DNA from: Parelaphostrongylus tenuis
Taxonomy: Eukaryota > Nematoda > Chromadorea > Rhabditida > Metastrongylidae
Assembly (NCBI GenBank): GCA_019055375.1
Contig: JAHQIW010007054.1
Coordinates: forward strand, 1 to 64,000
Direction of reading: 5' to 3'
DNA length: 64,000 nt
In this document: piece after piece, positions 45,490 to 59,837 of the stretch
Layout of the letters: each line of letters starts with the position of its first letter
How positions within the stretch are numbered: position 1 is the stretch's first letter
The notes under the pieces: generated by a model
The model's input: only the letters and a program-made list of their open reading frames with translations
What the model was told of the DNA's origin: nothing
Database searches by the model: none
Translations under genes and position numbers: made by a program

Positions 45490-47880
45490 CACTATTGACG
45501 AAAGCTCAATGAATCAAATGATGGTCGAAAAAGTGTCACAAAAGCTATGGGTTACCACATTAGGGCGTATGACTACGCCCGACGGCGCGTGCTTATTGTT
45601 AGAACTAAGTCCAGTTTCACACCATTGCAGTTCACTTCTAAAAAAAACTTTGCAGAGCTCGCATGGACCATGCATAAGCTTCAAGGTCAACCCCGCTAGA
45701 AAGCTAGACTAGATACGTTAGACCAAAAGGAGGACAAAAAAGGGCATCACTACTGCTTCCTTACCCTCAAGCGCTCTTTAGATGGCAAGATCCCACTGGT
45801 GAAGCTGACGCAAAACTACGCATATTTTTGGACGAAACCCTCAAAATGTTTGGTCTCTATCGCAAGAGACAAATTAGTTCCAAGCACACAGCAGTGAAGA
45901 GATTTGGTTTGCGGCAGGTTTGAGAACTAATAATATCGAAAACCGTACGACTATCTATTGGTAATGCAGGTGTGGATTTTGTGGCGATTTTCCATTAGTT
46001 AAGTTTTCATATAGCAGAAATACCCCTTCAAGATATTTTCTTATATCGTCTCTCATCTGAAATGAATTTCTAAAGTTGATAGAGAAATTCTGACATGAAA
46101 TTAGCCAAGTGGCAAGCGCGACAGGTTTAAAACAATCAGTAATTTTACAACTTAAATTAGTCTACCATCATGTTTCATCTCATACTTACTCATCAAAACT
46201 TGTAAGTTAGTATGCAATGATGATTTTGTGTTGTTGACCCCTCAAGATCTAAGATTAGACCCATTATCACTTGTGTAGACGATCCCCAATATAATAGCTT
46301 TGTTCATAAAGCTAATACTCATCCATTTCCTGAACTACATCCTAGCCCATCACACGGGAACTCAAATAAACCTGGATTGTCTGCGTCATGTGCATCTTAG
46401 CAGTGCTTTCACCATGGAGTCCTTCGACGTTATCGTCTTTATACAAACGAGTCCGAATTACTGCAAAATGTAAGCCATCCATGAGGTTCTTATGCAACAT
46501 GAAAAGGCAATAAACGTGTAAACCTTCTCGATTCAGCAGCTTATGGAGCTCCTAAAGTGGTGTCTTGACTGCTTAGTCTTCAAATGGCCCATAGAATTCT
46601 ACGAACGAATGAGAAGACTGACAATGGGATGGCGACTGGTACCGAGTTTTGCCATTGCGTTCATATCTAAGGTTCAACCCGCGCAGAGTCACCAGCCACT
46701 ACTCTGCAGATAAGTCGAACGACTGCTTTGTCATCTACTCAGCAAAGGAGGAGATGAATAAATCACTGAAAATGTCGAACAATAGTTAGAGCACACAGAG
46801 GTCACCCGATTTAGACGAAGTAATACTGGCGTCATCACTAAGCGTTCAGATCAATCTGCCCCAAAACGGCTAAACTACCAAACCAACGGTAGCGAAAGCT
46901 GATTAACAAAAACTAACTAATTCAAAGCATTTCCTTTTAGCCTTCACGCACAAGAAGGGCGCTTGTGAGAAACATGCCACGTATAGCTATCAATGTGTGC
47001 ACGCGAAGAGAGTGGAAGGACGAATTCCCGAACTAGGTGTGGATGATAGCCATTTTCAATGGCTACGAGACTGTAGCACCTTAGAATAGGTTCAGAAGGA
47101 AAGCTGCGTCTCAAACGAGAACTCTAATAGAGGTACCAACAAAATATTTATACCCTAGTCTCGACTGTTTATAAGGACCTCGCTCAAATCAATGATAATT
47201 TGATAACATGATAAGATGTTTGAGCCTGTTATGAGGTTTGATACGGCACTTATAGCCTTGGACAGACGCCTATTTCGCCCTTCCAGGCTCCTCGTAGCAT
47301 AACGCCCTTCGGTTCAGCCCATCCCCTGGAGATATATTCACGGAAATGAGTAAAGTTAAAAAACGCTGTCTAAGGATATAATTATAGCTATAGAACGCTT
47401 TCTAAAGGCAGTTTCAGAGAAAACGGTGACAATGAGAGGTACTACCGACTAATCTTAGGCACCCGTTAGATTGTCACCGCTTGTACGACCGACGTATGAT
47501 GCAAAATTGCATGATATGCCTTAATGATAGACATGGTAGCTTTATAAGTTGGGCTATAATTTACCGAATTTCTTGTCAAATGCGCGGGTGTAAAACACAA
47601 TGGCGAACCTGTGTATTATTTCTGTACTCGTATAAAAGGACACTCAGTCTAGAGACATTAAACTCAGGTTTTAAACGGAACGCTCCACTAAGCGCGCATA
47701 CGACACGGACACATAACGGAGAAGATTGTAGAGTAGAAACTACCATTCTAACACAAAAACACAAAACTTCAACAGCGAAATCCTCGAAGCGTTTCGCATA
47801 AACTCCAAATATTTAAAAATGAACCGTAAGGATGAGTGCCTTCTGATCACGTGTGATTTCACACCATTCCTCAGATCGGT
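45490..47880 (+). mobile_element. Penelope-like retroelement relic (RT + GIY-YIG)
   Basis: Three coding remnants in order. About 45740-45880: RSLDGKIPLVKLTQNYAYF, like the N-terminal region of nematode Penelope-like proteins. About 46590-46790: IEFYERMRRLTMGWRLVPSF then, after a frame change, NDCFVIYSAKEEMNKSLK, which fit the RT blocks around MGQRLAP and YIDDCFV; the catalytic YxDD is destroyed. About 47480-47870: YDRRMMQNCMICLNDRHGS, IIYRISCQ, a GEPVYYFCTRIKGH piece like the GIY-YIG motif, and KMNRKDECLLI at the C-terminus. Many stops. Domain comparison is from memory of the family. Confidence 0.65.
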
Positions 47881-48484
47881 TTCTTGATCTGAGCCGTGCA
47901 CTGCCTCGCGCAAGTGCGAGTAATCTCGTAATAACGACTGAACGATCTATAGAGAACAAAGTAGGATGTGTTTGAGGAAACTAGTTACTATGCGAGCGGA
48001 GACCTGTACATCAAACTTTGTGCTGAGGTATGAATATGTTTGACATGTGGAATGAATGTCAGGTTGAACTTTCTACTATATGAAAAGCGTCGAAACGTCA
48101 GCCGCAACTGTAATGAGTAAAAGCCTTCTGACAACTCCCTGTCTGTTCATCAAAAAAATAATAAATAAATAAATAAAAAAATCATCTGTTTTCGCTGACT
48201 GAGGCCAAGAAAATCGAACCGTGCTAGACTTCGCTACTCTGACAAATGGAACCCAGTTTCATCTAGTCATCAGACAATTATTTAAGTGGATCAAAAGCTT
48301 CTCATTAAGCAACGCATATGGACCTACTCAAGGCTTCTGAATCCTAGTCATAGGCTTTTTCAATGTATATGAGTGCAAGAAATATACTGTTAGCTTTATA
48401 GTTTGCTAATTTTAGCACGGATATAATAAGTTTTTATTATTATTGATAATCTGTTACATTTACTTGTCTAATTCCAGTTGCGCC

Positions 48485-49560
48485 AGAGTTATGGCTCGTA
48501 AAACGAACGCATTGCAGTGGAGTTGCACAGGATGAGAATGAAAACGGACGGCATTGTTAGAATAGACTCGTTTCAAACCAGCAAGTGTCTACAGATCTGT
48601 TGAATTTCAAAGAGACCGGAGGGACTGAAAATTGTCTTTGAAAAGGCCGTCCAACTGCCTCGTCTACTCCTGAAAACATTTAGAACATCTCAGTTTCGTT
48701 ACCAATATCAACGAAATCTGGAGCGTTCGATGCGCAAAATGGCAAAGTTTGGGATCAGCGAATGGAGCTTAAGAAACATTGTCAAAAATAAGCTAAAGCT
48801 GCATAATTACAAGATCGCTTATGTTCACTTTCTTGACAAAGATCAAAAGATGAAAGAAAGGCGACTTTCAAAGGCTTGCCGAATGACTGATTTGATAGGT
48901 GGTGCTGATTCGCAGACGATGTTTCTTGCAGGTGAGATGATATTTACAGTAGAACCACTCTACAATCGCCGGAATCGAAGCCAACTTCTCAAAAAGAGTC
49001 AGTAGAATTTCGCAATAGCTAAAACTGTGCAGTCACTTTCCGTGAGCCGCAGTCATTTTCAGGCCTCTGTGATGGTTTAGGCCGGCATTTGCATCACCGG
49101 AAAGGCATCATTGGTCTTCATTAATAAAAACGTCAAAATAAACGCCGCCAGCCATTAACAGCAAATTTTACGGGGCGTTCTGCAGCCTTGAACTACTCAA
49201 CACTTTCCTGACGACGGATTACGCTTTAGCAATGGTGGGCTCCTGTGTATTCGGTCCACTCAACGAATGCCATCTGTCAAGAGCTGTTTCCAGGATTCTG
49301 GAGCAAGGAAATTTGGCCGTCAGACTTATCGATTTTCAACCTAGTGTATTACTCCGTGTGGTCCAAAATGGAGTAGTTCCCGCTACTCGCCACACTAATG
49401 TAGACCCGCTTAAAACGGCTTTGACACGCTCTTGCGACGAAATTACTGTAGAAACGTGGTGCGAGCGTCGTTGGAAATTTTTGCGATTTCGTAATTGTAT
49501 AGAAACCAAAGGAGGCAACTTTGCGGATTTCAAAAAAAAAAGCTTTTCTGTTCATTGTTA
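48485..49560 (+). mobile_element. Tc1/mariner-superfamily transposase relic
   Basis: Frame 48730-49005 gives the HTH part (KFGISEWSLRNIVKNKLKLH) and a first catalytic block (MIFTVEPLYNRRN). At 49040-49130: SRSHFQASVMV, AGICITGKASLVFI. At 49300-49560 three overlapping frames carry the remaining C-terminal sequence, ending with a CIETKGGNF-like tail. The order suits the pogo/ITm-like nematode DDE transposases. Several stops and shifts. It is the same family as 25430-26465. Confidence 0.65.
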
Positions 49561-49569
49561 TAGTTGTTA

Positions 49570-50670
49570 ATCTGATAAACGTAATTAGTCCTTCAATTGA
49601 ATGAATCTATTTTTTCGTGCAGTTCTTCTTACTGTTGAGATAGCTGAAGAAACTGACAGAACTGTCCTCGTACCCTGCATTTATTTTGACGTTTTGCCGT
49701 TTTTTCTGATGTGAATCAAAAGAAGGTGTGATCAATTCCACGCACACTGTCATTCTGTACTCAAAATATAACATTTGACACTATAGACTAGAACATTCGA
49801 AAAAATTAACAGAATTTATGGAACAGAAAATGGCGACACATACGATCTAAAGTGACAAAGATTTCAATTAAAAATTGCAATTCAAAACAAGACGAGAACA
49901 TCAATACGAACTAGTAAAATAGAAGCGGGTTAGCATGGAGAATGGAAAAAAGCTTTCACAACTAGCAGTTTGTAATGATACTATTGAGACGCTTTGATCA
50001 CGAGGCAACTAAATGATTCAACACTTACACTATCAGTTTAGCGATTTGTAGCATTATTCAAAAGTGAGAGTTTCATGCTTTTCGCACACAATCAGGCATG
50101 GAAAGCACAAATGCGTAGCAAATAGAACAAGGAAATATAATTCTAAAAAGCAAATAAATCATGAAAAGCAAACAGATCAACAAGTATTCAAACCGCAAAT
50201 TGTTTAAAACGTATATGACCATAACGGTACTTCGTGTGAAAATTGTCCAAATATTCGCATTATTAGCATTCAGCGCTGTTAATAACTGTGATCATAACCG
50301 AGAGTAGCTGTGCTAGTGCATTAAATCTCCAATAAAAACTTAATAGGATACATGAATAAGCAATATCAAGATCTCCAAAAATGTTCGGAAATGATAAGTG
50401 TATAAGAGGGGAGAACTAGAGAACAAATCACTCATTGCACACACAAGTCAGTGTGTCCAAGGAAAAATGGGTCAAAGATATGTCTGCAGTTTATAAAGAC
50501 AAAACAATCTAAAAACACGTAATGAAACTACTCACGTTAAACCATCATGGTACAGGAGTAATACGAATATCAGAGCAAAAAAAATTCACATCAGAAAAAG
50601 ATTTCATACACAAGAAATACACGGCAGTGTGAAGTCAGAGTGAGCATCGGCGCACAACAGTTAGTATCGA
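49570..50670. other. AT-rich spacer downstream of tlf-1
   Basis: No open frame or repeat with recognisable identity. It should contain the 3' UTR of the minus-strand gene, but no clear AATAAA on that strand was picked out. Confidence 0.5.
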
Positions 50671-50673
50671 CCA

Positions 50674-53600
50674 TCAATCCTCGTCATCAAGAAGATCATC
50701 CTCATCGTAAATGTCCTCTTCATCACTGAAGTACATTTTATTGCCAACGATACCCGATTTGGACATCACCGGACGTTTTGTTGAAATCCCAAACCTGGAA
50801 TATACGAGCGAAATAGGAACAAAGCATCATTTAACTGTGCACGTGATGCACTCAATCAGAACGATTTTAGCGGGACCATTGACATAACCACAAAAGACTT
50901 TTGATTCATGACGTCTCCAGACTGATTTTAAGCGAACTGACAATGCCTTCAAAAATATTTCGAGACTTCAGAATCACAACAGTGGATCTCTAGAACATGT
51001 CCTGTTCTACTAAATTAATCGTATATATAAACACAGTGTTATCTCAGTGTCATTTAAAACTCAAACACGTTCGCAATTAGAATTTCAAGAACCAAGTGTT
51101 GGAACTCCTTTACGTGTTTATAACCAAAAGTGAGTGGGGTTTTTGACATTTTCAACGCGAATGCAGAAGATGTAAGCATAAGCGACACATTGCAAAAGAT
51201 TATCACATGCCTTTATATTCAACTGTTTCTGAAACCTCGCTCAATGTAAACTGACCATAAATTTGTCAGTCTTTCCTGAAGTCTTTTACGAGGTTGAAAA
51301 TACTTTGTAAGATCATCATATACCTTCGAATGAGCTCTGACGAGATAGAATAGTCGAAAAAAATTTCCTTGAATATGATTTTGATAAGGCAGGAAAACAT
51401 CTTAATGAAAAGCAAGATTTTTGTCCTTATTCCAGCTAATAAAATGTATGAACTGAGATAAGTTACCTTAGAAGCGGCTATTATTTTAGGGGACTCAATT
51501 TCATACTCAACGCAGCTGCGGCGTTGAGTGCCATTGATTTTGATTAACTGAAATATCTCCTGAGAAGACGTCGAATTTGTACTGAATATGCAGCTTCAAG
51601 TCAAAAAATATATGGTTGAACTGTGTCATGAGTATTTTTATGCTCTTCACTGCACTAAAAAGTTGTAAAAGAAATAATATCTCAATAGCAACTAGAAAAA
51701 GGAAGCCCTATAACATTGAGCTAAGATATTACGCTTGAATTCGCAATGAAACTAATCATAAATTATGGAGACAACCTGCGATTCAACTTACAATGCCGAA
51801 GAAGCCGTTCGCTTTTTAGGAACGCGCTTCTGCTTGAGTTCAGCACGATGTCTCATGGCGCACCGGAATTTTCGCACTATTGGATAGATCGCCTCAATTG
51901 ATCGCATCACATCATTTTCCGACGACGCTAAAAGTACGTCCAATGATGTACTGGCAAAAGTGCTTCAATTTTCGTATAAAAAATATTATTAAAGAGGAGC
52001 TGTGGACGAGTTCCAATCAATCTTTCTCTAGACCTTTCCAAGAAAAGAGCCCTATAACACGGCCTTGTTGATATAGGTTGCCGTAAAACCGTGTACAGAG
52101 AAAACTGCGTATGACACGGGGAACAGGCAACCAGAACCTGAAGATAGTTTTTAAGAACATAAAGACCGACCACCCGTAACGGTTATACTTCCAGTAGTAT
52201 GGATTCGTAACGTAGCCTTCGGATCAAGCGATCGCCAAACCAACCCAACGGACAATTCAGGTTCATATTGGGACTGTGCAGGATATTGCTGAGCAAGCTA
52301 GAAAACATTCGATGAGGACGAAGTGTAAACAAGGAACAATACAAAACAATAGAACAATCAAATCACGACGAAATGACAAGTGAATCAAAACCTCCTCGAT
52401 TTTGATTCCAAACGGCATCCTGCACGTAGCCAATACGTTGCAGACCTAAAAATCGTCAAATGTGAATGGATATCCCACAAATGAGCTTATAGTCACCCTA
52501 TGAAATCTTCAGAACAAACCTTATAATTTCTTATTCTCACTGTATCTTTCTCCTTGTTCATCGTTTTTTGAACCCGTCTAGCTATAGTTCGTGCAGCAAG
52601 CATGCAATCTGCTTCACTGAAAATCACGCAGAAATTATTACATTGCTTAGATTGTGGTTAACAAGATGAGCTAAAGAAAAAAAAAAAAGACATACCTCTT
52701 ACAGCCAACTATGTACACTTTACCGGAACTGTATATCTTCACGTAACAATTGGGCTTCCGTTTTTGTTTGAGTAAAACCTGGAAAGGAAAATGTGGAGGT
52801 TCATAATAGAACAATACATTGATTTTGAACCGATCGTTTCATTGCTAATAGAGGCCATACTTTAACGAAATACATCATGGAAATCAACGGAGATCTTTTT
52901 AACACAACCACAAAAACACGAACCACATCGAATCTGGTCCTTCACTGTAGTGTATGCTTTCAAGGCGAGTTGTATGTGCACCGAAATCGGTGTTTACTTG
53001 GTAATCAGTGATCACTGAAGGCGCCGCAAAGCGGGCTCTTGAGATTATCGTTTAAATGTTTGGTCAATTTATTCTGCTTCGTTCGAGAAAAATGAAGTAA
53101 TTCTGGGCCAAAAGAACACACTTTGGAGGACGAAATTCAGGGCTAATTATTCGGCTCGTGTACCACAATCTGTCCATACGCGGTGATTCGCCCAACATGC
53201 GCTCGAACTCTATAGAAGTCATTTGTCGCAGATATGTTAAACCTTCGGGTACCGCAATTGAAATCACTGCGTGCAGAACGATCCGCAAGAAATGCATCGT
53301 TATTCGATTGAAATTTTCTTCTTCTTCGAAAAAAACTAGATTACTCGTATTGTTTTATTCTTGATGTTTTTCTATACGCTCATGTTTTCTGTGCATGTGA
53401 AACGTTTATGTGCGAAGAAAAATCGTCCACTTTTTCCAAGTGCGATACCCGATTCTCTTCGTTTTTATAAGGTTTTAAAGAGGCCTTCCAAAGAAGCGAG
53501 CCAAAGCTGGAATCGTCATTTTTCAGTCCATCGAATGACTGCTAAGAATTCAGTGAAAATGAAAGGACAGATGACATTCGAGCATTCAATGCACTACAAG

Positions 53601-56600
53601 GTGAAATGTAATTTTTTCTTCGTTACTACAGCAAAAATCAAGTGTAGTATTGAATTCAGTGAGATAGCTCTGTACGGCAAAAACGGCCTATGGATGACAA
53701 TTTGTTCAGAACAACACACACGATCCTCAGAGGATTAAGCAGTGAAGATAAACAGTTTTTGAGCAAGAAATCAGGAAGTGGCACTCAATCAGCAGGCTGT
53801 TAGCGAGTCAAAAAAGAACAAAGCATGAAAAGCTTAAAGTTGATTGACCCTTGCGGGATGTGGGCTCATTCGATATCATCGGCATCGTTTGAGGGTAACT
53901 GAATGCATATCAGGCCAATACTACAATACTATACAGTGGCTTGTGGCCAATACTATACAGTGGCTTGTGGTTCTACCAATGTGCCGCGCAGTGGAGCTCG
54001 GAATGGAATCGAACCAAAGATCAAGTGTGCATTAAAGGGCATCTTGGTCACTGTGCTAAACCCGTTTTGACTACAACGAATCATGCTACAGGTCATAAGC
54101 TTCATTTTTGACCTCAAATTTCTAACTTCTTATCGTTGCGATCCCTACAGTATACTACTACACACTATTGTTTAACCTAAGAGCTGATCATGCAGTAACA
54201 AATAAATTAATCAATCACCGGTACAAATCACTAGATAACCTAGTAAATTTCAACGGATGTACAATAACCTCAGAAGTGGGGTAAAGCAGTAGCCATTGAT
54301 GTAATGTTTACAAAGTAAGGTGATAAGCAAGGCTTTGGTTCAATGCCTTCTTCCAGCTCTCTGTTGCAACCATTTAACTGAACGCGTTGGAACACCTTTG
54401 TTTAGCTATCTGCGAGAATGCAAGAAAAAATCGTCTCGATTAGCATTTTACGACATTTACAAAGATGACGAAATCTCCAAGCATCACCTAAGCAACATAT
54501 GGAACGATCGAAAATCTCCCTGGACGATTGATGTGAGTAAACGAAGCAAATGGAAGAAGTGTTGGGATGCTCACAGTAGCTATACTGACCGTTGCTGAAA
54601 TCAAACAAAAAAAAAAAACTCACTCCACGACCTCTATCAAAAGTTACATTGTTGCTGTTGAGGGCCAGCTTTCGCAGATCAATATGTAATGGCAAAGTGT
54701 AGTTGCACACAACATTTCGAATCTGTAAAACCAAGGATGATAAAGAGATCCGGAACTGCCATAGTACAGCTCAGGTATCAATGAAATCAACGCACAATAA
54801 TTTGACATTTATAACCTATATTCCCTTCGGTTTGTTTTATTGCTTTCTAGCAGTGGTATGGTGCTGAAGAATTCATCTAAGAAGGTTAAGTGGTACACAA
54901 AAATTGGACTCAGGCGGGACCTGAACCCGCATCTCACCTTTACGGAAGCGCGTGCTACCACTATATCATCAAGGTCGCCGCTTTGCAACCACTTTTTCTT
55001 CGAAATGAACTCTCGGAGAAGCTATCAGCAATCAATCCTTTCAGCAAAATGTTTGACAATTACAAGACTACTAAGACTACGTCGCTATATATGAACATAG
55101 GATTAACGATGTCTCTTTTCTAAACGTCGAAGGTTTTACTAGAAATATAGATTTTGAGGAATTGATAACTTCACAAGTTTATGGAAAAGAGGTTGAATTC
55201 AGCCTCTTGAATTGAAGTCGAAAAGCTCAACAATCTCTAACCAGGTAGAAATTACTTCACACCGCCTACCCGAGGATGACAGGGAGTGTACTACGGCAGC
55301 TCAAATAAAAAACATCGGAACAATAAAATCGTTTAGCTGCTACCTGAATATCAATCTCTCCATCATCATCATCTTCTTCCTCCTCATCGTTTTCCTCTTG
55401 CAATTCACTTGTTGAAGGATTCTGAACCAACGATGTAGAAGTTTCTTCCACTTCCTTAAAAAACAAACATTCGTAAATGTCGAGATTATAGGTTTTTACA
55501 GAAGACCTCAAAATTTTTAATTATCCTCGATAACAGATAAAGTATCTGAACCTGCGAAAAAGCTTTTGGCCAACAACTAATGGAAGAGAATATGCCAAAA
55601 GATTAATAAGAGTTTCAAGCGAGCAAATTGTCAGAATTGAAAGTTCCTAAAAAATCTAAAAGTACCAATGGAAAAAAAGAAAACCTTACCGGTTCAGGAG
55701 ATGGTTCACGAATTGGTACAGCGAGGTTGAGTGCTGATGTACTACTATCATAAGAACCCACGTCAGAAGTGGCACAATCGGTAGTGACGTTTGAGTACGC
55801 GATGGTGACGGGCGTATAGGAAAAGTTCTGGGCCGAATTGTGTAGCCCATTCCCCGTGTACATTGCTAAATATGATAACGTTTTACACAGAGCTTGGAAA
55901 TTGAGTTATTTATATTATCAATATAATCGTAACGATGCGTATTTCATACAATGAAATGCGCGCACCTACTGGCATAAGCTATATACATGTTATAACTAGG
56001 AGGATAAAAAGGACAATACCCTCGGCGTTGAGGCGTCAATGTTTGAGGAATGCGCCAAGCATTCGTTTCCAATGTTTAATTCGTCTGAGGTGATTGAATG
56101 CATATCTGACCTTTAGAATGACTCGCGGCAGCCTTCCGCTATATCGAATCAGTGCTGCTTATACTTCCAGATAAGCTTGAGACCAGTCTCGTACCAATCT
56201 ACCGATCCCGGATGGATAAATGGCTTGGTGAACCATGAGCCCGAGATCGAACCATGTGTGCGACGCAGAGCACCTCTAACCACTGCGCCACATGTGCCTC
56301 TTATGTGTACTATCAAATTTTGGTACCGTTTGATAAATAGATATCCATAAATTGAGTGTCATACAAAACACTGTAGTTCGGCTGGGAGCTGAACTTGCAT
56401 TTCACTTTTTGGAAGCGCGTGCTGATAACCACTGCGCTGCCGTGGCTCCTATTCTGCTATCACTCTTTTTGCCATACAAGGCATCGATTTTGTCAGCAAC
56501 TAAAGCATTAAATACAGTTATGCTGACAGCTATTAGATACATGTGATCGTCAAGAAGTGCTGACAAGTGCTTAACAGGCCAAACCATCAGAACCTGATAG

Positions 56601-59600
56601 AACTGATGCTTTGTATCGCAGGAAGAGTGACAGGAGAAGGAGGCCCCGCATGCGCAGTGGTTAGCATGCGCTCGCAAGAAGGTTGGAAAGCGGGTTCAGC
56701 TCCAGACCAAGGTCCAAAGCTTTGCATACTGCTCAACATTATTTGGATATAAAGTTGTAATATTATATAACTGCAAAAAAAGCAGTGAATCAACGATTTC
56801 TTAACATATATCTATCTATTTCTCAGCAGGGATTCGAAAAGAATATACAGAGCTGAACAACGTGTGTATTGCTGAATATGTGCTTACTTTATCATGAGGA
56901 TAGGAACTCTACCAAAGTATCAATACGTAGCAAGCTTAAATGTTGAATCAACACACTTAAATCAAGTAAGAAAAAAGCGGCTACTCATACATAACGACTG
57001 CGCTTTCTTAGAGACAAAGCCGAGATCTAACAAAATCGGTGGTGATGAGGACGACACCGACCATTGTCGCATAGAGGAAAGTAATTGCTGTGTGTCTAGT
57101 TGATTGAAGGATTGCTTGATTTCACTTACAAAAGCTGGCAACTTAGAGGAATCGAAAAGAAAATTCCCCACGCAAGTCACCCAGTAAAGCTTGAAAGGGA
57201 AGAAAGATAGATCAAGATTATGAGAGTCCCAAGCTTCCAACAACTCATGTCCAGGACGATATCGATCGAGTGCCGGAAAAAGAGAGAGAAACGTGCACAT
57301 CTGTTTCGTTGTTCTTGCGACTTATCGAGATACGACGATTGCAGATATGCCAGAAAATATGCTACGCAGAAGACAGACACCAGTTAGCACCAAATGCTAT
57401 CAATGTGGGCAACAGAACCTTTGAGATTGCTTCAGTAATGACCATAAGAAGTTCAAATGGCATCACAGCAGTCTAGCTTCTATATTGCAAATGAAAATCT
57501 TATATAAAGGCAAATCTCAAATTCCACGCAAGTGAACACGAGGAATGATTCCTCCGTAAGAATCAGCGTTCATTGTGAGATATATTAAACGGTAAATAGA
57601 AAAAATGCCAAATGAAAAAATGTTGAGAGTTAGAAAAAAGTTTCTTTGAACAACATGTTTTACAGACACCATTCTCTCCATAAAATAACAAATTTTGTAT
57701 GTTCCTTCCCCGGACAAATTCCTACTTAAAATCGCTGATACACCTCGTCATACGAAGTTTATGGAACTCATTTCGAAAGCTCTTCTTTTACATGTTTAAT
57801 TACGAAAGTCGCATGCACTTTTGATGCACTTACAATTTTTAGTCATCGTTGTATTCACGTGAATGAACAATGAATATTTTGTTGCCTGCTCTGAACCACC
57901 ATGCCCTGACTTTCTTAACCTAGATTTCAACTCATACTAACCCCTTGGAAGCCTCATCCATCATAAAGAATACAAGCGGATCAGCCCTCAAGCTTGGTTT
58001 AAATCTTGGCTAATGCTCCTATTGTGTACACTATCTACATCTACACCTATACATATTCTTATATTGCTATCAGTGATTGCGGTAAACGACATAATCCTAA
58101 TCCGAGAAGACTCAGAGGCAACCACAAAAAGTGCAGCGTGGCAAACCCATACAAGTTTGCACTTTATTACGAGTTAGGGTCTCTGTCAACCACTAAGGGA
58201 CGACATGTGCCAGCTGAGGCTCACGATTAATTGAAGGCCTTTTTCGCTATACAAAATTTTTCTCTTAGACACAGGGTGAACATTCGTAAGTTTGAATCTC
58301 TGCAAATTTAACAATATGTTTGATTTCTACAAAAGCCTCTTTATTACGTTGTATCAGTGAAATTAAAACTATGTTTCACACGCAGTTTATTTTATTTGCT
58401 CGGCTAGGACTTATTATGGATCTTCGCCAGACTCTTACTGGTCAATAGATAGCCTGAATCTTGAGGTTTTTGATGTTGCAATCGGTTTTTCGAGAGACTA
58501 TCAAAGAACGCTGTAAGAACGGAAAAAAATTACGTTTCTCTTCCAAAGTTTTTATCGTACAAAAAAGTTATATATACAGGGGCGACTTTTGTTATTCAAT
58601 TTGGGTTTTTTCCTTCGTTTTGGTCAAAACCTTGGATTTCCCATGTTACTCTGACAGCCCATGATTTTCTCTACATGGTCGCATATTCTCGGTTCATGTA
58701 ATTTTTCTACAAGATAAAAACTTTGGGTGCGAAACGTAATCTTCTTTTCGCTCTTGCAGCGTTCTATGTAAACCTCTTCAGAAACCAATTTTAGTTCGGA
58801 ATTGTCGAGATTTAAGCTGTCGAATGACTACAAATAATCCAGCGAAAATAGATTCAAAGACCCCCGGAAAGCAAACAAAGCAAATTGATTGTTGAACATG
58901 ATATTATTTTCGCTCCTACAACGCAATAAGAAAAGCTTCAAAAAACCAAACACACTATTGAACTCAACGAGGTCTAAGCTTTCGAATACTTACTGGAAGT
59001 TCCAAGGAAAAGTTTCCCCTAGCAAGAAAGGCCCCAAAAAATTGTGCTCCAAATGGTTACACGCCATCTTGAAATGGGTAACTAACTTAGACCATACTCC
59101 CGTACCATCCTTTCCACTAAACTACCCCAGTAACTCTGATGTATTAGCCGCTTGGATAAGCCTACTACTACGATCCCTAGTGCGCTTCATGTTTTTTACC
59201 ATATCACTGAGACACCTGAATCATATGCTGATAAGTCGTAGTGCTCTCATGTAAAAACTTTTTGGAAGCACATATATGAAAGATGCTTGTGAATTCGTGC
59301 AGAAAAATTCTTCATAAGCATGAAAGAGATGTTTTAGCAAAAGTCTATAACCTTACTGGCTCGGCTAAATGAACAAACATATTTCATGACAAATTATGAA
59401 GTCCGTAAAATACCTCTTTCCAGACGATATGCTACACCTTTGAAATAGATGTTACTCGGCTAATATAAGGGGTTCTATTAGAGAAAAAAGGCGAGCGGCA
59501 AAATGATGTTATTGAGAGAATGCGGCGGAATAAATGCGTATCGTTAGGAGTATGAAAACGGTATGTCTAAAACATGAACATAAGATTATACACAAAGCAT

Positions 59601-59801
59601 CAGAATGAAATATCTAAGATCTTTCTTAGATTTTCGATGCTAAACTAACTAACACTTGTTGAATCTGACAAAGCTAAGAAGAAACCTTATCTCATCAACA
59701 TACATTGTTGTTGTTGATGCAAATACTGCCCATCTTGAATCCCATCGTGTTGTTGTTTTTCAGCGTACTGGGGGCGTAGCTGAATCATCCGCTGATGCTG
59801 C

Positions 59802-59837
<36 letters not shown>

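Noticed and set aside
57100..57480. Minus-strand exon candidates with good splice sites (near 57180 and 57440)
   Set aside because: They lie inside a tlf-1 intron and do not join in frame with neighbouring exons; no protein family recognised.
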